Origin: Alphaproteobacteria bacterium
GTDB lineage: Bacteria; Pseudomonadota; Alphaproteobacteria; UBA6615
Assembly (NCBI GenBank): GCA_011087645.1
Contig: JAALLF010000016.1
Coordinates: 22,798-86,797, forward strand
DNA: 64,000 nt
Reading direction: 5' to 3'
The stretch's first letter is position 1. Every line of letters starts with the position of its first letter. A program made the translations under genes and the position numbers. This document shows, one piece after another, positions 16,333 to 26,845 of the stretch. Under the pieces are notes generated by a model. It saw only the letters and a list, made by a program, of their open reading frames with translations, did not search any database and had not been told where the DNA came from.

Positions 16333-18086
16333 GACGACACCTCTTCCGCCTTATCGTCCGGGGTGGACAACGACACCAAATCATCCCCACCGGTGGTTTC
16401 CGTCTCGACCGGTATCGCGCCGATCGCCATCTCGCCCGTCTGCTTGTTATGCGCTTTGACGTCGTACATCGCTCTGTCGGCGCGGGCGACCAACTGAGCC
16501 GTATCCGCGTCGCGCGACGGGTCGAATTCGACGATGCCGACCGACGCTCCAAGTTGCGGCAAACCTTCGGCGGAATGGCGCGACAATTTTGCCAACACCA
16601 TGGCCAGCTCTCCGGCACGCCGCTTGGCCACCGTAAAGTCGACGCCATCGAGCCAGACCACGAACTCGTCGCCGCCGATGCGCGCCACCAAATCGTAAGT
16701 ACGACTATACGTTGTCAGTATTTCAGCAACTTCGCCAAGCACCGCGTCGCCGGTTTCGTGACCGTAATTGTCGTTGATGGCTTTAAAATTATCCAAATCG
16801 ACGTAAATCAGGGCGCCCGAGGTCTCCGTTCGAAGCGCCCGCGCAATGGCGGTATCCAGCGACGCTTGGAAGGCGCGGCGGTTCATTAATCCGGTGAGCG
16901 CGTCGGTGCTCGACAGCCTTTCGAGCTCGCGCTGATCGGCGATTTGGCGCAGCGCGATCGCCAACTGTCCGGCAACAGCAGCGAGCATGGTCTCGTCATC
17001 GCCGCTCCACGGCTTCGCATTTTCCGGTCTCGCCAAGACGACGGCGCCGTTTGGCACGCCTCGATAATGGGTGATTGTGGCCATGGTGCTATGGCCAACC
17101 GCTGTGCTCCGAAAAGGCTCCGACAGGTCACCTGAAACCGGCAGCACGGATTCGATATCGAGGCCAACCGGCCAATCGTCGTGGGTCGCATTGAGTTCGT
17201 ATTCGCCGTTCTTCATGCGGCTATAGACCGCCGCGCACGCCGATTCCGCCCGCCCCAACATACCAACAGCGGCCTCCAACATGGCCTCCGGCTTGGCCTG
17301 TTCGCGGATCTGATTGACGATATAGGCGACGACCTGCTCGCGCACCTTCGCGCGGGCCAGCGCGCTGTCACGCACCCGTTCTTCCGTCACGTCGCGGCAC
17401 AGGCCGCGGGCGCCCCGCCACACGCCTTCATGGTCGATAACCGGCACCGCCGACGCGACCAGGCAAGCCTCTTCGCCATCGCCGCCGCGCATCCATATTT
17501 GCGCGTTGGTTACCGGCGTGCGGGTCGAATAGGGCAGTTCCGATCTGTCGATCTCTGTGTCGATGACAAATTCGATGGGGTGATGGCCGACAAGGTCTTC
17601 CGCCGAATAGCCCATGGCGCCATGGGGTGAGACGAAAATAAATACGCCGTTCGCGTCGGTCTCCCAGGCGAAGTCGCTCGAAATGACCACCAGGTCACGA
17701 TAGCGCTGACGGGACTCGAAGAGCGCCTGCCGCACGTTCAAATTATAGGTTTCGTCGCGGATCAGCACCATGGCGCAATCTGCTTCGAGGGGCAGAACAA
17801 CACACTCGTACCAGCTGCTCTTGCCGTCGCGCGCAACTTCGAGGCGATCGGAAACACTGCCGCCCGCTTCGAACGCCAACGAAATCATTGCCCGCATGGC
17901 GCCGTCCTCGCCAACCAACACCGCAGGCGCAAGGGCGCGGCCCAACTCGTTGGCCTGGATCAGGCTACCGTCGCGTGACACCTCCATGACCGGGCCGGGC
18001 CAGGTCTCGAACATGCCTGCCGGGCCGGACATGGACATGTCGGCGCCGCCGGTAAAAATCGGATTTTTGCTTGCCGCGGATGTCAT
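16329..18086 (-). CDS. PAS-GAF-GGDEF diguanylate cyclase
   Basis: A 585-residue cytoplasmic signalling protein predicted to make cyclic di-GMP. A first PAS-like segment (about 25-110) is followed by a PAS domain (about 125-238, with RDLVVISSDFAWETDANG and a PAC end CRDVTEER). A GAF-like domain spans about 255-385, and the GGDEF domain starts at STDALTGLMNRRAF. The active-site loop is GGDEF at 471-475. The inhibitory I-site RxxD is Arg462-Asp465, so product feedback is expected. There is no EAL domain. No membrane helices are evident, so the signal is probably intracellular. It is coupled to the DUF2336 gene downstream. Confidence 0.94.
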   Translation of the reverse strand: MTSAASKNPIFTGGADMSMSGPAGMFETWPGPVMEVSRDGSLIQANELGRALAPAVLVGEDGAMRAMISLAFEAGGSVSDRLEVARDGKSSWYECVVLPLEADCAMVLIRDETYNLNVRQALFESRQRYRDLVVISSDFAWETDANGVFIFVSPHGAMGYSAEDLVGHHPIEFVIDTEIDRSELPYSTRTPVTNAQIWMRGGDGEEACLVASAVPVIDHEGVWRGARGLCRDVTEERVRDSALARAKVREQVVAYIVNQIREQAKPEAMLEAAVGMLGRAESACAAVYSRMKNGEYELNATHDDWPVGLDIESVLPVSGDLSEPFRSTAVGHSTMATITHYRGVPNGAVVLARPENAKPWSGDDETMLAAVAGQLAIALRQIADQRELERLSSTDALTGLMNRRAFQASLDTAIARALRTETSGALIYVDLDNFKAINDNYGHETGDAVLGEVAEILTTYSRTYDLVARIGGDEFVVWLDGVDFTVAKRRAGELAMVLAKLSRHSAEGLPQLGASVGIVEFDPSRDADTAQLVARADRAMYDVKAHNKQTGEMAIGAIPVETETTGGDDLVSLSTPDDKAEEVSS

Positions 18087-18421
18087 CGAACCGCCTTTCG
18101 GGCGGGGGCGGAAGCATCGGCGAGCGCCGGAAATATTTCGGCCGAATGCCGGGTTTGACGAGCGGATACGGAAAATGGCGCGCGCGCGATGCGCACAACG
18201 TCCTGATTAGCCGGAATTCCACCCGCAACCGTAAATGATGGGGACAAACCTAACCCCATGATATTAATACCATTTCTGCCATTTTTCTCGAGCATTTTCG
18301 AGAGCAACCACACAATCGCGGCCAACATCAGATGCTAGGGTTGTCCCAGTTAAAGAAGTCTTAGTTTGTATTGGCGGCAATTTCGGGCCAAAACCCGCAT
18401 TAATCTTAGGTATCCAGGCCC
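18087..18421. other. Divergent intergenic region
   Basis: 335 bases between the divergently transcribed diguanylate cyclase and nucleotidase genes. It must hold both promoters, but neither has a convincing -35/-10 pair by eye. The only clear structure is an inverted repeat, TCTCGA-N6-TCGAGA, at 18286-18303 in an AT-rich stretch, which could be an operator. No small ORF or RNA gene could be supported. Confidence 0.5.
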
Positions 18422-19102
18422 ATGAACCATTCGATTCAACTCCACCAGTCGGAATGTTGGGTATTCGACCTCGACAACACCCTCTATCCAGCCTCGAACG
18501 GGCTGATGGCGGATGTATCCACACGGATGACCCAGTTCGTCGCGCAACTGATCGGCGCGGATACGGACGAAGCGCTGATCGAGCAAAAACATCTGTTTCG
18601 AAAACACGGCACCACCCTGCGCGGGCTGATGGAAAAATATGCGGTCGACCCCTGGTCGTTCATGGATTTCGTTCATCAGGTCGACTACGGACAGGTCGAT
18701 CCCAGTCCCCGCCTCGCCGACGCCTTGACCGCGCTGCCGGGGCGCAAGATCGTCTTCACCAACGCCTCGGTCGCCCATGCCGAACAAGTGCTGACCCGCC
18801 TCGGCATTGCCGAACAATTCGACGGCGTGTTCGATGTGGCGGCGGCCGCGTGGCAACCAAAGCCCCATCCGAGCGCCTACCAGTGCCTGATCGAAAAGCA
18901 CCGCATCAGCCCCGGCGACGCGGTCATGGTGGAAGACATCGCACCCAATTTGGAACCCGCCGCGACGCTGGGTATGACGACCGTATGGATCGACCATCAG
19001 GATGCGCAAGCGCCGGCGTGGACCCAGCCCAGCGCGGCCAGCGATTATGTGCACCACAAGATCTACGATCTGACCGACTGGCTTGAAGCGCTGCCCCGTT
19101 GA
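18422..19102 (+). CDS. Pyrimidine 5'-nucleotidase, HAD superfamily
   Basis: A 226-residue haloacid-dehalogenase-type phosphatase of the Sdt1-like pyrimidine nucleotidase group, expected to dephosphorylate UMP/CMP or related monophosphates. Motif I is [11 protein letters not shown], whose two aspartates bind the metal and phosphoryl group. Motif II is FTNAS, the lysine region is KPHPSAY and motif III is MVEDIAPNL. The four-helix cap is inserted after motif I. It stands just upstream of dapD, a common alphaproteobacterial arrangement. Substrate choice within the HAD family cannot be proved from sequence. Confidence 0.9.
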   Translation: MNHSIQLHQSECWVFDLDNTLYPASNGLMADVSTRMTQFVAQLIGADTDEALIEQKHLFRKHGTTLRGLMEKYAVDPWSFMDFVHQVDYGQVDPSPRLADALTALPGRKIVFTNASVAHAEQVLTRLGIAEQFDGVFDVAAAAWQPKPHPSAYQCLIEKHRISPGDAVMVEDIAPNLEPAATLGMTTVWIDHQDAQAPAWTQPSAASDYVHHKIYDLTDWLEALPR

Positions 19103-19181
19103 CAGCGCCCCCTCGCGAGCGCCATTTTCGCTAAAACCATGGCCCGGCCATACAAACCAGCACGATCCGGCGAGGATAATT

Positions 19182-20027
19182 ATGACGACGAGTGATCTTC
19201 AAGCAGCGGTCGAGGCCGCATGGGATGACCGCGAGGCCATCAGCCTCGAGACACAGGGCGCGACGCGCGAGGCGGTTGGGGACGCCCTTAATTTGCTCGA
19301 CAGCGGCGCTGCCCGGGTGGCCGAGAAGTCGGGCGCTAACTGGGTGGTCAACGAATGGCTCAAGAAAGCGGTCCTGTTGTCCTTCCGGCTGAACGATATG
19401 TCGACCATCGCCGGCGGACCCGGCGACAACACGGCGTGGTGGGACAAGGTGCCGTCGAAGTTCGCCGGCTGGGGGGAGGCCGAATTTCGCGAGGCCGGCT
19501 TCCGCGCCGTGCCCAACGCCATCGTGCGCCGTTCCGCCTATGTGGCGCCCGGCGTGGTGCTGATGCCCAGTTTCGTCAATCTGGGCGCCTATGTGGATAG
19601 CGGCACCATGGTCGATACTTGGGCGACGGTGGGTAGCTGCGCGCAAATCGGCAAGAACGTACACCTATCCGGCGGCGCCGGCATCGGCGGCGTGCTCGAA
19701 CCGCTGCAGGCCGGGCCGGTGATCATCGAAGACAATTGCTTTATCGGCGCGCGCTCCGAAGTCGCCGAAGGCGTCGTCGTTGAGACCGGGGCGGTGCTGT
19801 CGATGGGGGTCTATATCGGCGCCTCGACCAAGATCGTCGACCGCGAAACCGGCGACGTCATGATGGGCCGGGTGCCGGCCTATTCGGTGGTGGTGCCGGG
19901 CACCCTGCCGGGACGCGATTTACCCGATGGCTCGCCCGGCCCCAACTTATACTGCGCGGTGATCGTCAAGCGCGTCGACGAGCAGACCCGCTCGAAGACC
20001 TCAATCAACGAGCTGTTACGCGACTAG
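19182..20027 (+). CDS. dapD: 2,3,4,5-tetrahydropyridine-2,6-dicarboxylate N-succinyltransferase
   Basis: A 281-residue enzyme of the succinylase route to diaminopimelate and lysine. The N-terminal helical domain carries [20 protein letters not shown]; the left-handed beta-helix shows hexapeptide repeats and [16 protein letters not shown]. The ATG at 19182 has GAGG eight bases upstream. A longer frame starting inside the preceding gene is rejected because its first 33 residues do not fit the family. dapE begins 2 bases after the stop, so consecutive pathway steps are co-expressed. Confidence 0.96.
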   Translation: MTTSDLQAAVEAAWDDREAISLETQGATREAVGDALNLLDSGAARVAEKSGANWVVNEWLKKAVLLSFRLNDMSTIAGGPGDNTAWWDKVPSKFAGWGEAEFREAGFRAVPNAIVRRSAYVAPGVVLMPSFVNLGAYVDSGTMVDTWATVGSCAQIGKNVHLSGGAGIGGVLEPLQAGPVIIEDNCFIGARSEVAEGVVVETGAVLSMGVYIGASTKIVDRETGDVMMGRVPAYSVVVPGTLPGRDLPDGSPGPNLYCAVIVKRVDEQTRSKTSINELLRD

Positions 20028-20029
20028 CC

Positions 20030-21202
20030 GTGCCCACTCCGTCATCCCTCGAGCCGATCGCTCTCGCCCAGGCGCTGATCCGCCGTCCCAGCGTCACGCC
20101 GGTCGACGCCGGGGCGCTGAACGTGCTGCGCACGGCGTTGGAGGGCTTGGGATTCGACTGCCATGTGATGACCTTTTCCGCGCCGGACACCGAGGATGTG
20201 ACCAACCTGTACGCGCGTCTGGGCAGCGAGGCCCCTAACTTTTGCTTCGCCGGTCACACCGATGTTGTGCCGACCGGCGCCGTCGAGAATTGGGACCTCG
20301 ATCCGTTTGCCGGCGAGATCGTCGACGGCACCCTGTTCGGTCGCGGCGCGTCGGATATGAAAAGCGCCATCGCCGCCTTTGTCAGCGCCGTCGCCCGCTT
20401 TCGCGCCGATCACGGTGAGCCGGCGGGTTCAATCAGTCTGCTGATCACCGGCGATGAAGAGGGCCCGGCGATTAACGGCACCCGCAAGGTTCTCGACTGG
20501 CTCACCGAGCGCGGCGAGACGATCGATGCCTGCGTGGTCGGCGAGCCAACCAACCCCGCCGTGCTGGGCGACATGATCAAGATCGGCCGACGCGGCAGCC
20601 TCAACGCCACGGTGACCGTGCACGGCACCCAGGGTCACACCGCCTACCCCCATCTGGCCGACAATCCGGTGCATCGGCTGTTGGACATGCTGCAGGCAAT
20701 CACTACCGACCCGCTGGACGCCGGATCGGACCATTTTCAGCCCTCGACCCTGCAAATATCGAGCGTCGATGTGGGCAATCCGGCCTCCAATGTCATCCCG
20801 GCCTCGGCGGTGGCGCGGTTTAATATCCGCTTCAACGACCATCACACGTCGCAAAGCCTAACCGCCTGGCTCGACGAGAAATTCACCGCCGCGCTGGGCG
20901 GCGGCGCGGCGCGATACGACCTCGCCATCCATGTCACCGGCGAAAGCTTCCTCACGCCACCTGGCCCGTTCAGCGATCTCCTGGTCGCCGCGGTCGAGCA
21001 GGTGACAGGCCGCACCCCCGAACTCAGCACCACCGGCGGCACCTCGGATGCGCGGTTTATCAAGAACCATTGCCCGGTAGCGGAATTCGGCCTGGTCGGC
21101 CAGACCATGCATCAAGCGAATGAGAACGTCGCGTGCGCCGACATCGATACGCTCGCCGAGATTTACCAGGTTGTGCTGGAGAAATATTTTGCCACCGGTT
21201 AA
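20030..21202 (+). CDS. dapE: Succinyl-diaminopimelate desuccinylase
   Basis: A 390-residue M20 metallohydrolase that removes succinate from N-succinyl-LL-diaminopimelate. The metal ligands are visible: His76 and Asp78 in [11 protein letters not shown], Asp109 in GRGASDMKS and Glu143-Glu144 in ITGDEEGP. The C-terminal landmark is [12 protein letters not shown]. The start is a GTG at 20030, 2 bases after dapD, giving [17 protein letters not shown]. Adjacency to dapD separates it from the generic M20 deacylase at 3.9 kb. Confidence 0.96.
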   Translation: MPTPSSLEPIALAQALIRRPSVTPVDAGALNVLRTALEGLGFDCHVMTFSAPDTEDVTNLYARLGSEAPNFCFAGHTDVVPTGAVENWDLDPFAGEIVDGTLFGRGASDMKSAIAAFVSAVARFRADHGEPAGSISLLITGDEEGPAINGTRKVLDWLTERGETIDACVVGEPTNPAVLGDMIKIGRRGSLNATVTVHGTQGHTAYPHLADNPVHRLLDMLQAITTDPLDAGSDHFQPSTLQISSVDVGNPASNVIPASAVARFNIRFNDHHTSQSLTAWLDEKFTAALGGGAARYDLAIHVTGESFLTPPGPFSDLLVAAVEQVTGRTPELSTTGGTSDARFIKNHCPVAEFGLVGQTMHQANENVACADIDTLAEIYQVVLEKYFATG

Positions 21203-21214
21203 GCGCTGTCAGCG

Positions 21215-21805
21215 GTGACCAGCACCCGCGAAATAATCATCGGTATTTACGGCGCTTGGCGCTTACTGCTTCTCGACCGATCCGCCTTGCGATTATTCGA
21301 CGTAACCATCGCCGGCTTTTGGAAATCCTTTTACGCCGCGCTGGTGGTTCTGCCGTTTGTCATCATCGTGCAGGTGATGATCGTTAGCGTCTTTCCCGAT
21401 GAGATAAACCAAGCGCCAACGGTCCGAAGCATGATGGTCTTCGCCATCGACTATGTCTACCAGTGGACGGTTTTCCCGCTTGTGATGATCTATCTCGCCG
21501 AGATAATGGCCCGCAACGGCCAATACACGACCTTCATTGTCGCGCGCAATTGGGCGCATGCCGTTCAAATTGTCATTTTCTTACCCGCCGCCATCTTTGT
21601 GGCGATCGTCGGCGCCGATAATCCCGACTTGGCCAGAATGATTATTCTCGCCGCCTATGTGGCGGCCTGGGCTTACGAATGGTTTATCGCCCGCACGGCG
21701 CTCGAGATTTCAGGCAGCGCGGCCACGGTCATCGTGCTCATCAGCATCGCGATCAGTTTCGGCATTTCGCGCTTTAGCCAAGCCTTGGTCATGAACGGCG
21801 CCTGA
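21215..21805 (+). CDS. Hypothetical integral membrane protein
   Basis: A 196-residue protein with about five hydrophobic helices: around 34-56 (FYAALVVLPFVIIVQVMIV), 75-95, 108-130, 135-155 and 170-190. The first 25 residues are polar or basic and cytoplasm-like. I do not recognise a named family. The GTG start at 21215 lies 12 bases after dapE and gives MTSTREIIIGIYGAWRLLL. It probably belongs to the dapDE transcript. Its 3' end overlaps the convergent MFS transporter gene by 17 bases. Confidence 0.75.
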   Translation: MTSTREIIIGIYGAWRLLLLDRSALRLFDVTIAGFWKSFYAALVVLPFVIIVQVMIVSVFPDEINQAPTVRSMMVFAIDYVYQWTVFPLVMIYLAEIMARNGQYTTFIVARNWAHAVQIVIFLPAAIFVAIVGADNPDLARMIILAAYVAAWAYEWFIARTALEISGSAATVIVLISIAISFGISRFSQALVMNGA

Positions 21806-23003
21806 CGGGCTGGCCCGAGCCACCGGCCGCCAGGTACGCCAGCAAGATCAACACGCTGCTAGCTGCCATGACACCCGCCAAGGGCCAGGCACCGGCGTCG
21901 GGCAATATTCCCACGCCAAGTGCCCCCAATGCCCCGCCGGCCATTTCCAGAGAACCGATCAGAGCGGCGCTAACCCCACCGCCACTAGCGGGCGCGGCGC
22001 CCATGGCCAAGACCGGGGCGGCCGCAAACAGGGGGCCCAGGCCGGCGGCGAACAACGACGCCGCGGCGGTGATCAACCATGGGCTTTCGGCCAACGCGAC
22101 CACGGGGATCAACGCCAGACCGCCGGCCAGCGACAGCGCGACCCCCAACGCGCAGATACGCCGCGCATCGATCCGGCCGACGGCGCGGCTGGCGATCATG
22201 GTGCCGACAAAAAACGCGGCCACAATCGCCATCTGGAAGAAGCCGTAATACTGCGTGGCGACGCCGTGACCGTCGATAAACACGAACGGCCCGGCGGTGA
22301 TAAAGGCAAACACCCCAGCCAGGCCAAACGACAAGGCCAGCGCATAGGCCATATAGGTGCGGTTGGCGAACAAGGACGCATATCCGCCCGCCATTCGGCG
22401 CAACCGGAGCGCGCCATAGTCGATTTGTGCCGCTGTCTCAGGCAACCAACGCGCGGCCAACGCGAAAACCAGCAGCACGACACCGGCAAGCAGGAAAAAA
22501 TTCGCCCGCCAGCCGGCCCAGACGAACACGAAGCCACCGATCACCGGCCCGACCGCCGGCGCGATGGCGATGGTCATCCCGTAAATGGCCAGGATGCGCA
22601 CCGCGCCCGCCTCGTCGTAGAGATCGCGAATCACCGCCAGGGCGATTACCGCTTCAACGCTGGCCGCGATCCCCATCAAGATGCGCGCCGCGATTAACTG
22701 CTCGATCGACTGCGCCGATGCCGCGGCGATCGCGGTCAGCACGAACGCCGCCATGCCCCACAGAAACACCGGCCGCCGGCCAAACCGGTCGGCGAGCGGC
22801 CCGTGTAGCAACTGCGCCAGCGAAAACGACGCCAGGTTGAGGCTCATGGTCAGCGTCACGGTCGTGGCGTCAGTTGACAATATCGCCGGTAAATGCGGCA
22901 GGCTCGGCGCGTACAGATCCGTCGACAGCACGCTGGCCGAGCTGGCGGCGATCAGCAGTGCCGGTATCAAAGGCGAAACAGCGCCGCCGGCCGGCGGGTT
23001 CAC
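21789..23003 (-). CDS. Bcr/CflA-type MFS multidrug efflux transporter
   Basis: A 404-residue, 12-helix inner-membrane transporter of the drug:H+ antiporter-1 family. The first helix includes [16 protein letters not shown], typical of Bcr/CflA, and the conserved loop 2-3 motif is [16 protein letters not shown]. The start is a GTG at 23003 that overlaps the truA stop (GTGA). A longer frame reading into truA is rejected. Drug or sulfonamide/bicyclomycin-type export is the family role, while the actual substrate is unknown. It is the last gene of the def-fmt-truA run. Confidence 0.9.
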   Translation of the reverse strand: MNPPAGGAVSPLIPALLIAASSASVLSTDLYAPSLPHLPAILSTDATTVTLTMSLNLASFSLAQLLHGPLADRFGRRPVFLWGMAAFVLTAIAAASAQSIEQLIAARILMGIAASVEAVIALAVIRDLYDEAGAVRILAIYGMTIAIAPAVGPVIGGFVFVWAGWRANFFLLAGVVLLVFALAARWLPETAAQIDYGALRLRRMAGGYASLFANRTYMAYALALSFGLAGVFAFITAGPFVFIDGHGVATQYYGFFQMAIVAAFFVGTMIASRAVGRIDARRICALGVALSLAGGLALIPVVALAESPWLITAAASLFAAGLGPLFAAAPVLAMGAAPASGGGVSAALIGSLEMAGGALGALGVGILPDAGAWPLAGVMAASSVLILLAYLAAGGSGQPVRRRS

Positions 23004-23740
23004 GGATAATCGACCCCGACGAGATAGAGCCCCTCCGGCGGCGCCGTCGGTCCGGCCGCCGCACGGTCGCGGGCGTCCAACGCGACCTGAACATCGCCTG
23101 CCGTCCACCTACCATCGCCAACCAGCATCAGCGTCCCGACCATATTGCGCACCTGATGATGCAAAAACGATTGCGACGTGGCCGTAACGTGAATTTCGGC
23201 GCCGTCGCGCATCACGTCCAACCGGTCGAGGGTCTTCTCCGGTGATTTGGCCTGACAACTGGTCGCCCGGAACGACGAAAAATCATGGGGGCCGACCAGC
23301 ACCTGCGCCGCGTCGTGCATGGCCTCGACGTCGACGATTTTAGGCACCCACCACACTTTGTCCCGGTCGAGCGCCGGCGGCGGGCGACGGTTGAGAATCC
23401 GGTAAAGATAATGCCGCCGCTCGGCGGTAAACCGGGCATGGAAATCGTCGCCGACGACCGCGGCGTCGAGGATCGTAACCGGCGCCTTGCGCAGATAATG
23501 ATTGAGCGCGTCGCGCACCGTATCGCCAGTGGTTTCCCGCCCGATGTCGAAATGGGCGACCTGTCCCAGCGCATGCACGCCAGAATCGGTACGCCCAGCG
23601 CCATAGACGTTGACCTGCTCACCACAAAAGGCCGCGACCGCCGCCTCCACCTCGCCCTGCACGGAAGGGCCATTATCCTGCCGCTGCCAACCGACAAAAG
23701 GGGCGCCATCATATTCCAGGACTAGCTTATAGCGGGTCAC
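23000..23740 (-). CDS. truA: tRNA pseudouridine(38-40) synthase
   Basis: A 246-residue TruA, normal length, converting uridines 38-40 of the tRNA anticodon arm to pseudouridine. The catalytic aspartate is in [14 protein letters not shown]; the N-terminus reads [16 protein letters not shown] and the C-terminal half [13 protein letters not shown]. The start is the GTG at 23740, overlapping the fmt stop (GTGA). A frame extending 71 residues upstream runs over fmt and is rejected. Confidence 0.96.
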   Translation of the reverse strand: MTRYKLVLEYDGAPFVGWQRQDNGPSVQGEVEAAVAAFCGEQVNVYGAGRTDSGVHALGQVAHFDIGRETTGDTVRDALNHYLRKAPVTILDAAVVGDDFHARFTAERRHYLYRILNRRPPPALDRDKVWWVPKIVDVEAMHDAAQVLVGPHDFSSFRATSCQAKSPEKTLDRLDVMRDGAEIHVTATSQSFLHHQVRNMVGTLMLVGDGRWTAGDVQVALDARDRAAAGPTAPPEGLYLVGVDYP

Positions 23741-24651
23741 GCGAGCACGGTGCCCGGCGCGATGGGGTAGCCGCGCAACAATGCGGCGGCCGCCACCGGC
23801 GCGCGGCCCTCGCGCTGCACCTGCGTCAATCGCAAGGCGCCGTCGCCGCAGGCCACAGTTAGCTGATCGTCGAGGACAGATCCCGGCGCGCCGGACTCCG
23901 ACGCCATCTCGGCTGAAAGGACTTTCAACCGGGCCTCGCCATGCATAAACCAAGCGCCGGGCCAGGGCGAAAAGGCGCGCACCTGGCGCTCCAATTCGGC
24001 CGCTGGACGATCCCAGTCGAGGCGGCCTTCCTCGCGGGTTAGTTTCGCCGCATAGGTCGCGCCGTCCTCGGTTTGCGGAACCGGCGTGATGCGGTCGGCC
24101 GCCAGCCCCGCCAGAGCCTCGACGATCAGCCGCGCACCGAGCGCGGAAAGCTGATCGTGCAGGCTCTCCCCGGTCGTCGAAGGGTCGATGGGCACAGCGT
24201 CACGCAGCAGCTCCGGGCCGGTGTCGAGGCCCTCGTCCATCGCCATGATGGTGACCCCGGTCTCATGATCGCCGGCCAGGATCGCGCGCTGGATCGGCGC
24301 CGCGCCGCGCCAGCGCGGCAGCAGGGAGGCGTGAATATTGATGCAGCCCCGGCGCGGCGCGTCGAGGATCGGTTTCGGCAGGATCAGACCGTAGGCGACG
24401 ACCACCGCCGCGTCGAGGTCGAGCGCGGCGAAATCGGCCTGCGCTTGCGCGTCTTTAAGCGATTGCGGCGTGCGCACAGCGATGCCCAATTGTTCGGCGG
24501 CGTCATGCACCGGCGACCGGCGTTTCTTCTCGCCCCGCCCCGCGCCGCGCGGCGGCTGGCTATAGGCGCAAACGACCTCATGGCCGGCCGCCGCCAGCGC
24601 TTGCAGGGCCGGAACCGCGAAATCGGGCGTACCGAAAAATGCGAGGCGCAT
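23737..24651 (-). CDS. fmt: Methionyl-tRNA formyltransferase
   Basis: A 304-residue enzyme that formylates the initiator Met-tRNA using 10-formyl-tetrahydrofolate. It begins [16 protein letters not shown]. The catalytic region is [18 protein letters not shown], followed by the conserved aspartate in [10 protein letters not shown]. The C-terminal OB-like domain contains FSPWPGAWF. It is preceded by def (45-base gap) and followed by truA with overlap. This couples formylation and deformylation genes. Confidence 0.96.
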   Translation of the reverse strand: MRLAFFGTPDFAVPALQALAAAGHEVVCAYSQPPRGAGRGEKKRRSPVHDAAEQLGIAVRTPQSLKDAQAQADFAALDLDAAVVVAYGLILPKPILDAPRRGCINIHASLLPRWRGAAPIQRAILAGDHETGVTIMAMDEGLDTGPELLRDAVPIDPSTTGESLHDQLSALGARLIVEALAGLAADRITPVPQTEDGATYAAKLTREEGRLDWDRPAAELERQVRAFSPWPGAWFMHGEARLKVLSAEMASESGAPGSVLDDQLTVACGDGALRLTQVQREGRAPVAAAALLRGYPIAPGTVLA

Positions 24652-24696
24652 AGGGTGTCACCGGGGCCTATGAACGGGCGCAAAGGACGCCGTCGG

Positions 24697-25215
24697 TCAG
24701 GCCGCCTCCTTCTGCCGCTTTAGTTTTTTCATCTTGCGCAGAATGATATTGCGCTTCAGCGGCGACAGATAGTCGACGAACAGAATGCCTTCCAGGTGAT
24801 CCATTTCGTGCTGCGCGCAGGCCGCCAACAGCCCGCCCGCCTCGATCTCCTGAGCCTCGCCGTTCTCATCGAGATAGCGGATGCGCACATCGCCGGGCCG
24901 TTCGACCTCGGCGAAATGGTCGGGCAAGCTGAGACAGCCTTCCTCGGCGATGTGGACTTCGTCCGACGACCAGACAATTTCTGGGTTCACCATCTGGATC
25001 GGCTGGGGGTCTTCGCCCTCGCGCGCCACGTCGCACACGATGATGCGGCGCGTATCGCCAACCTGGGGCGCCGACAGCCCGATGCCCGGCGCGGCGTACA
25101 TGGTCTCGAGCATATCGCGCATGAAGTCGCGCACCGCCTGGTCGACGGTCTCGACGGGACGGCATTTGACCTTTAAGCGCGGATCGGGCGCATAGATGAT
25201 GGGCAGCAGGGCCAT
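24697..25215 (-). CDS. def: Peptide deformylase
   Basis: A 172-residue metalloenzyme that removes the formyl group from nascent proteins. All three motifs are intact: GIGLSAPQVG (45-54), EEGCLSLP with the metal-binding Cys94, and QHEMDH with His136, Glu137 and His140. The C-terminus is basic (RKMKKLKRQKEAA). It is the first gene of the def-fmt-truA-MFS unit. Confidence 0.97.
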   Translation of the reverse strand: MALLPIIYAPDPRLKVKCRPVETVDQAVRDFMRDMLETMYAAPGIGLSAPQVGDTRRIIVCDVAREGEDPQPIQMVNPEIVWSSDEVHIAEEGCLSLPDHFAEVERPGDVRIRYLDENGEAQEIEAGGLLAACAQHEMDHLEGILFVDYLSPLKRNIILRKMKKLKRQKEAA

Positions 25216-25342
25216 CGCCGGCGTAACCTTTCGAATAAACGGCGTAAGACGTTGAGTTCTCGCCGTTACCTATGATCTTGGCTTCGCCGCGTCAAGATGC
25301 CCGGCGACTAGATCCTGGGCAATCGCATATGACAGCCTCGCC

Positions 25343-25449
25343 CTTCGAGACGCCGCCCTTGGGGCGGCTCCTCAGGATGGGGCTTTGTACATATCTAACC
25401 TAATTCCTCATCCTGAGGGCTCGCGCAGCGAGTGTCTCGAAGGACGAGG
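25343..25449. repeat. Inverted pair of intergenic repeat, family A
   Basis: Two facing units of the family A repeat: CTTCGAGACGCCGCC...GGCTCCTCAGGATGG, and CCTCATCCTGAGGGCTCG...GTGTCTCGAAGGACGAGG. It occupies most of the 324-base space between def and rmuC (25216-25539), which must also hold both divergent promoters. Nothing else could be supported in that space. Confidence 0.8.
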
Positions 25450-25539
25450 AATTCCAGCCCCCGCCATCTACAATTGCCCGGCGACTCGGCCGAACGGTTG
25501 CTAGAATGGCCGAAAGACGGCCCAAAGAGAGACAGAATC

Positions 25540-26652
25540 ATGGATCCGACGCTGCTTATCGTCACCGTTGTCGCCGGCGCCGCCATTGTCGCCATCGCCG
25601 CGATGGTTCTGCTGCGCCGCAATGGCAGCGCCGACGTCGCCGCGCTCAGCGAGCGGCTGACCCAATTGACCGAATCTCACGCCGTCGCCCAGGCCCAATT
25701 GACCCAGCAACTGCAACTGCAGGAGCGCGCCCTGGCCAAGTCCCTCGACGAACGGTTGGCGCAGACCACCACCCGGGTCAATGAGACCCTGGAGAAGAAC
25801 AGCCACACCCAGAAGACCAGCCTCGACGAATTGAAGGAACGGTTGGTGCGCATCGACGCGGCGCAGAAAAACATTTCCGACCTGTCGTCCCAGATGGTCG
25901 GGCTACAGGATATTCTGTCGAACAAGCAGGCGCGCGGCGCCTTCGGCGAGGTGCAGCTACACGATCTGGTGGCCAAGGTGCTGCCGCCCGGCGCCTTCCG
26001 GTTCCAGGTCACACTCAGCAACAACCGGCGCGCCGACTGCCTGCTCGACCTGCCCAACCCACCGGGACCGATCGTCATCGACGCCAAATTCCCGCTGGAA
26101 TCCTACCGGGCGTTACAGGACGCCGACGGCGACGAAGCCCGCAAGCCCGCCGCGCGCGCCTTCGTTGTCGATATGACAAAGCATATCTCCGACATCGCCG
26201 AGAAATATATTCTGCCCGGCGAGACGGCGGACGCCGCCTTGATGTTCCTACCATCGGAAGCGGTCTATGCCGAACTCCATGCCAATTTCGCTGAAATTGT
26301 CGACGCGTCCCATCGGGCGAAAGTGTTCATCGTCTCGCCGACCACCCTATGGGCGACCCTCAATACTGTGCGTGCAGTGCTGAAGGACGTGCGCATGAAA
26401 GAGGCCGCCGGGCTGATCCAGCACGAGGTGGCGACCATGATGACCGACGTGGCTCGCCTCGACGACCGGGTCGGCAAACTTCAACGCCATTTCGATCAAG
26501 CCGGCGAGGATATGCGCGCGGTGCGTATCTCGACCGAGAAAATCACCAAGCGCGGCGACCGTATCCAAGACCTGGAAATCGAAGGCCCGACCGCCGACGA
26601 AGGTGCCCTACTGAGCGCCGCGACACCACCAAAACTGCGCGAAGCGAGTTAG
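25540..26652 (+). CDS. rmuC: DNA recombination protein RmuC
   Basis: A 370-residue RmuC family protein. RmuC limits inversions at short inverted repeats in E. coli and is related to restriction-type nucleases. An N-terminal membrane helix (LLIVTVVAGAAIVAIAAMVLL) precedes a coiled coil to about residue 125, then the RmuC core with NKQARGAFGEVQL, VIDAKFPLESYRAL and FLPSEAVYAELHA. The start at 25540 follows AAAGAGAGACAG. An upstream in-frame extension overlaps the repeat and lacks family similarity. It is the only gene of its transcript; a composite repeat follows 8 bases after the stop. Confidence 0.93.
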   Translation: MDPTLLIVTVVAGAAIVAIAAMVLLRRNGSADVAALSERLTQLTESHAVAQAQLTQQLQLQERALAKSLDERLAQTTTRVNETLEKNSHTQKTSLDELKERLVRIDAAQKNISDLSSQMVGLQDILSNKQARGAFGEVQLHDLVAKVLPPGAFRFQVTLSNNRRADCLLDLPNPPGPIVIDAKFPLESYRALQDADGDEARKPAARAFVVDMTKHISDIAEKYILPGETADAALMFLPSEAVYAELHANFAEIVDASHRAKVFIVSPTTLWATLNTVRAVLKDVRMKEAAGLIQHEVATMMTDVARLDDRVGKLQRHFDQAGEDMRAVRISTEKITKRGDRIQDLEIEGPTADEGALLSAATPPKLREAS

Positions 26653-26660
26653 GCAGTTAG

Positions 26661-26839
26661 CCCCTCTCCCCCCGGGAGAGGGGTCGGGGTGAGGGGATAT
26701 AAATCTATCCGCAACACCTCATCCTGAGCCTGTCGAAGGATCGTGGTGTTGTCGCTCTCATAATTCGTCAAGCGAGCCATGAGGCTTTTGTCCCCTCACC
26801 CGCTCGCATTGCTCGCCACCCTCTCCCGGTGGGAGAGGG
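26661..26839. repeat. Composite intergenic repeat, copy 1 (about 180 bp)
   Basis: The left end CCCCTCTCC...GGAGAGGGG, followed by TCGGGGTGAGGGGA, is mirrored at the right end by TCCCCTCACCCGCTCGC...CCCTCTCCC...GGGAGAGGG. So the unit has inverted termini, each itself a hairpin. Inside is a second module, ACACCTCATCCTGAGCC TGTCGAAGGATCGTGGTGTT, then a part containing CATGAGGC. Near-identical units occur at 32496 and 34584. It fills the space between rmuC and the convergent DUF4139 gene. Confidence 0.85.
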
Positions 26840-26845
26840 TTTTAA

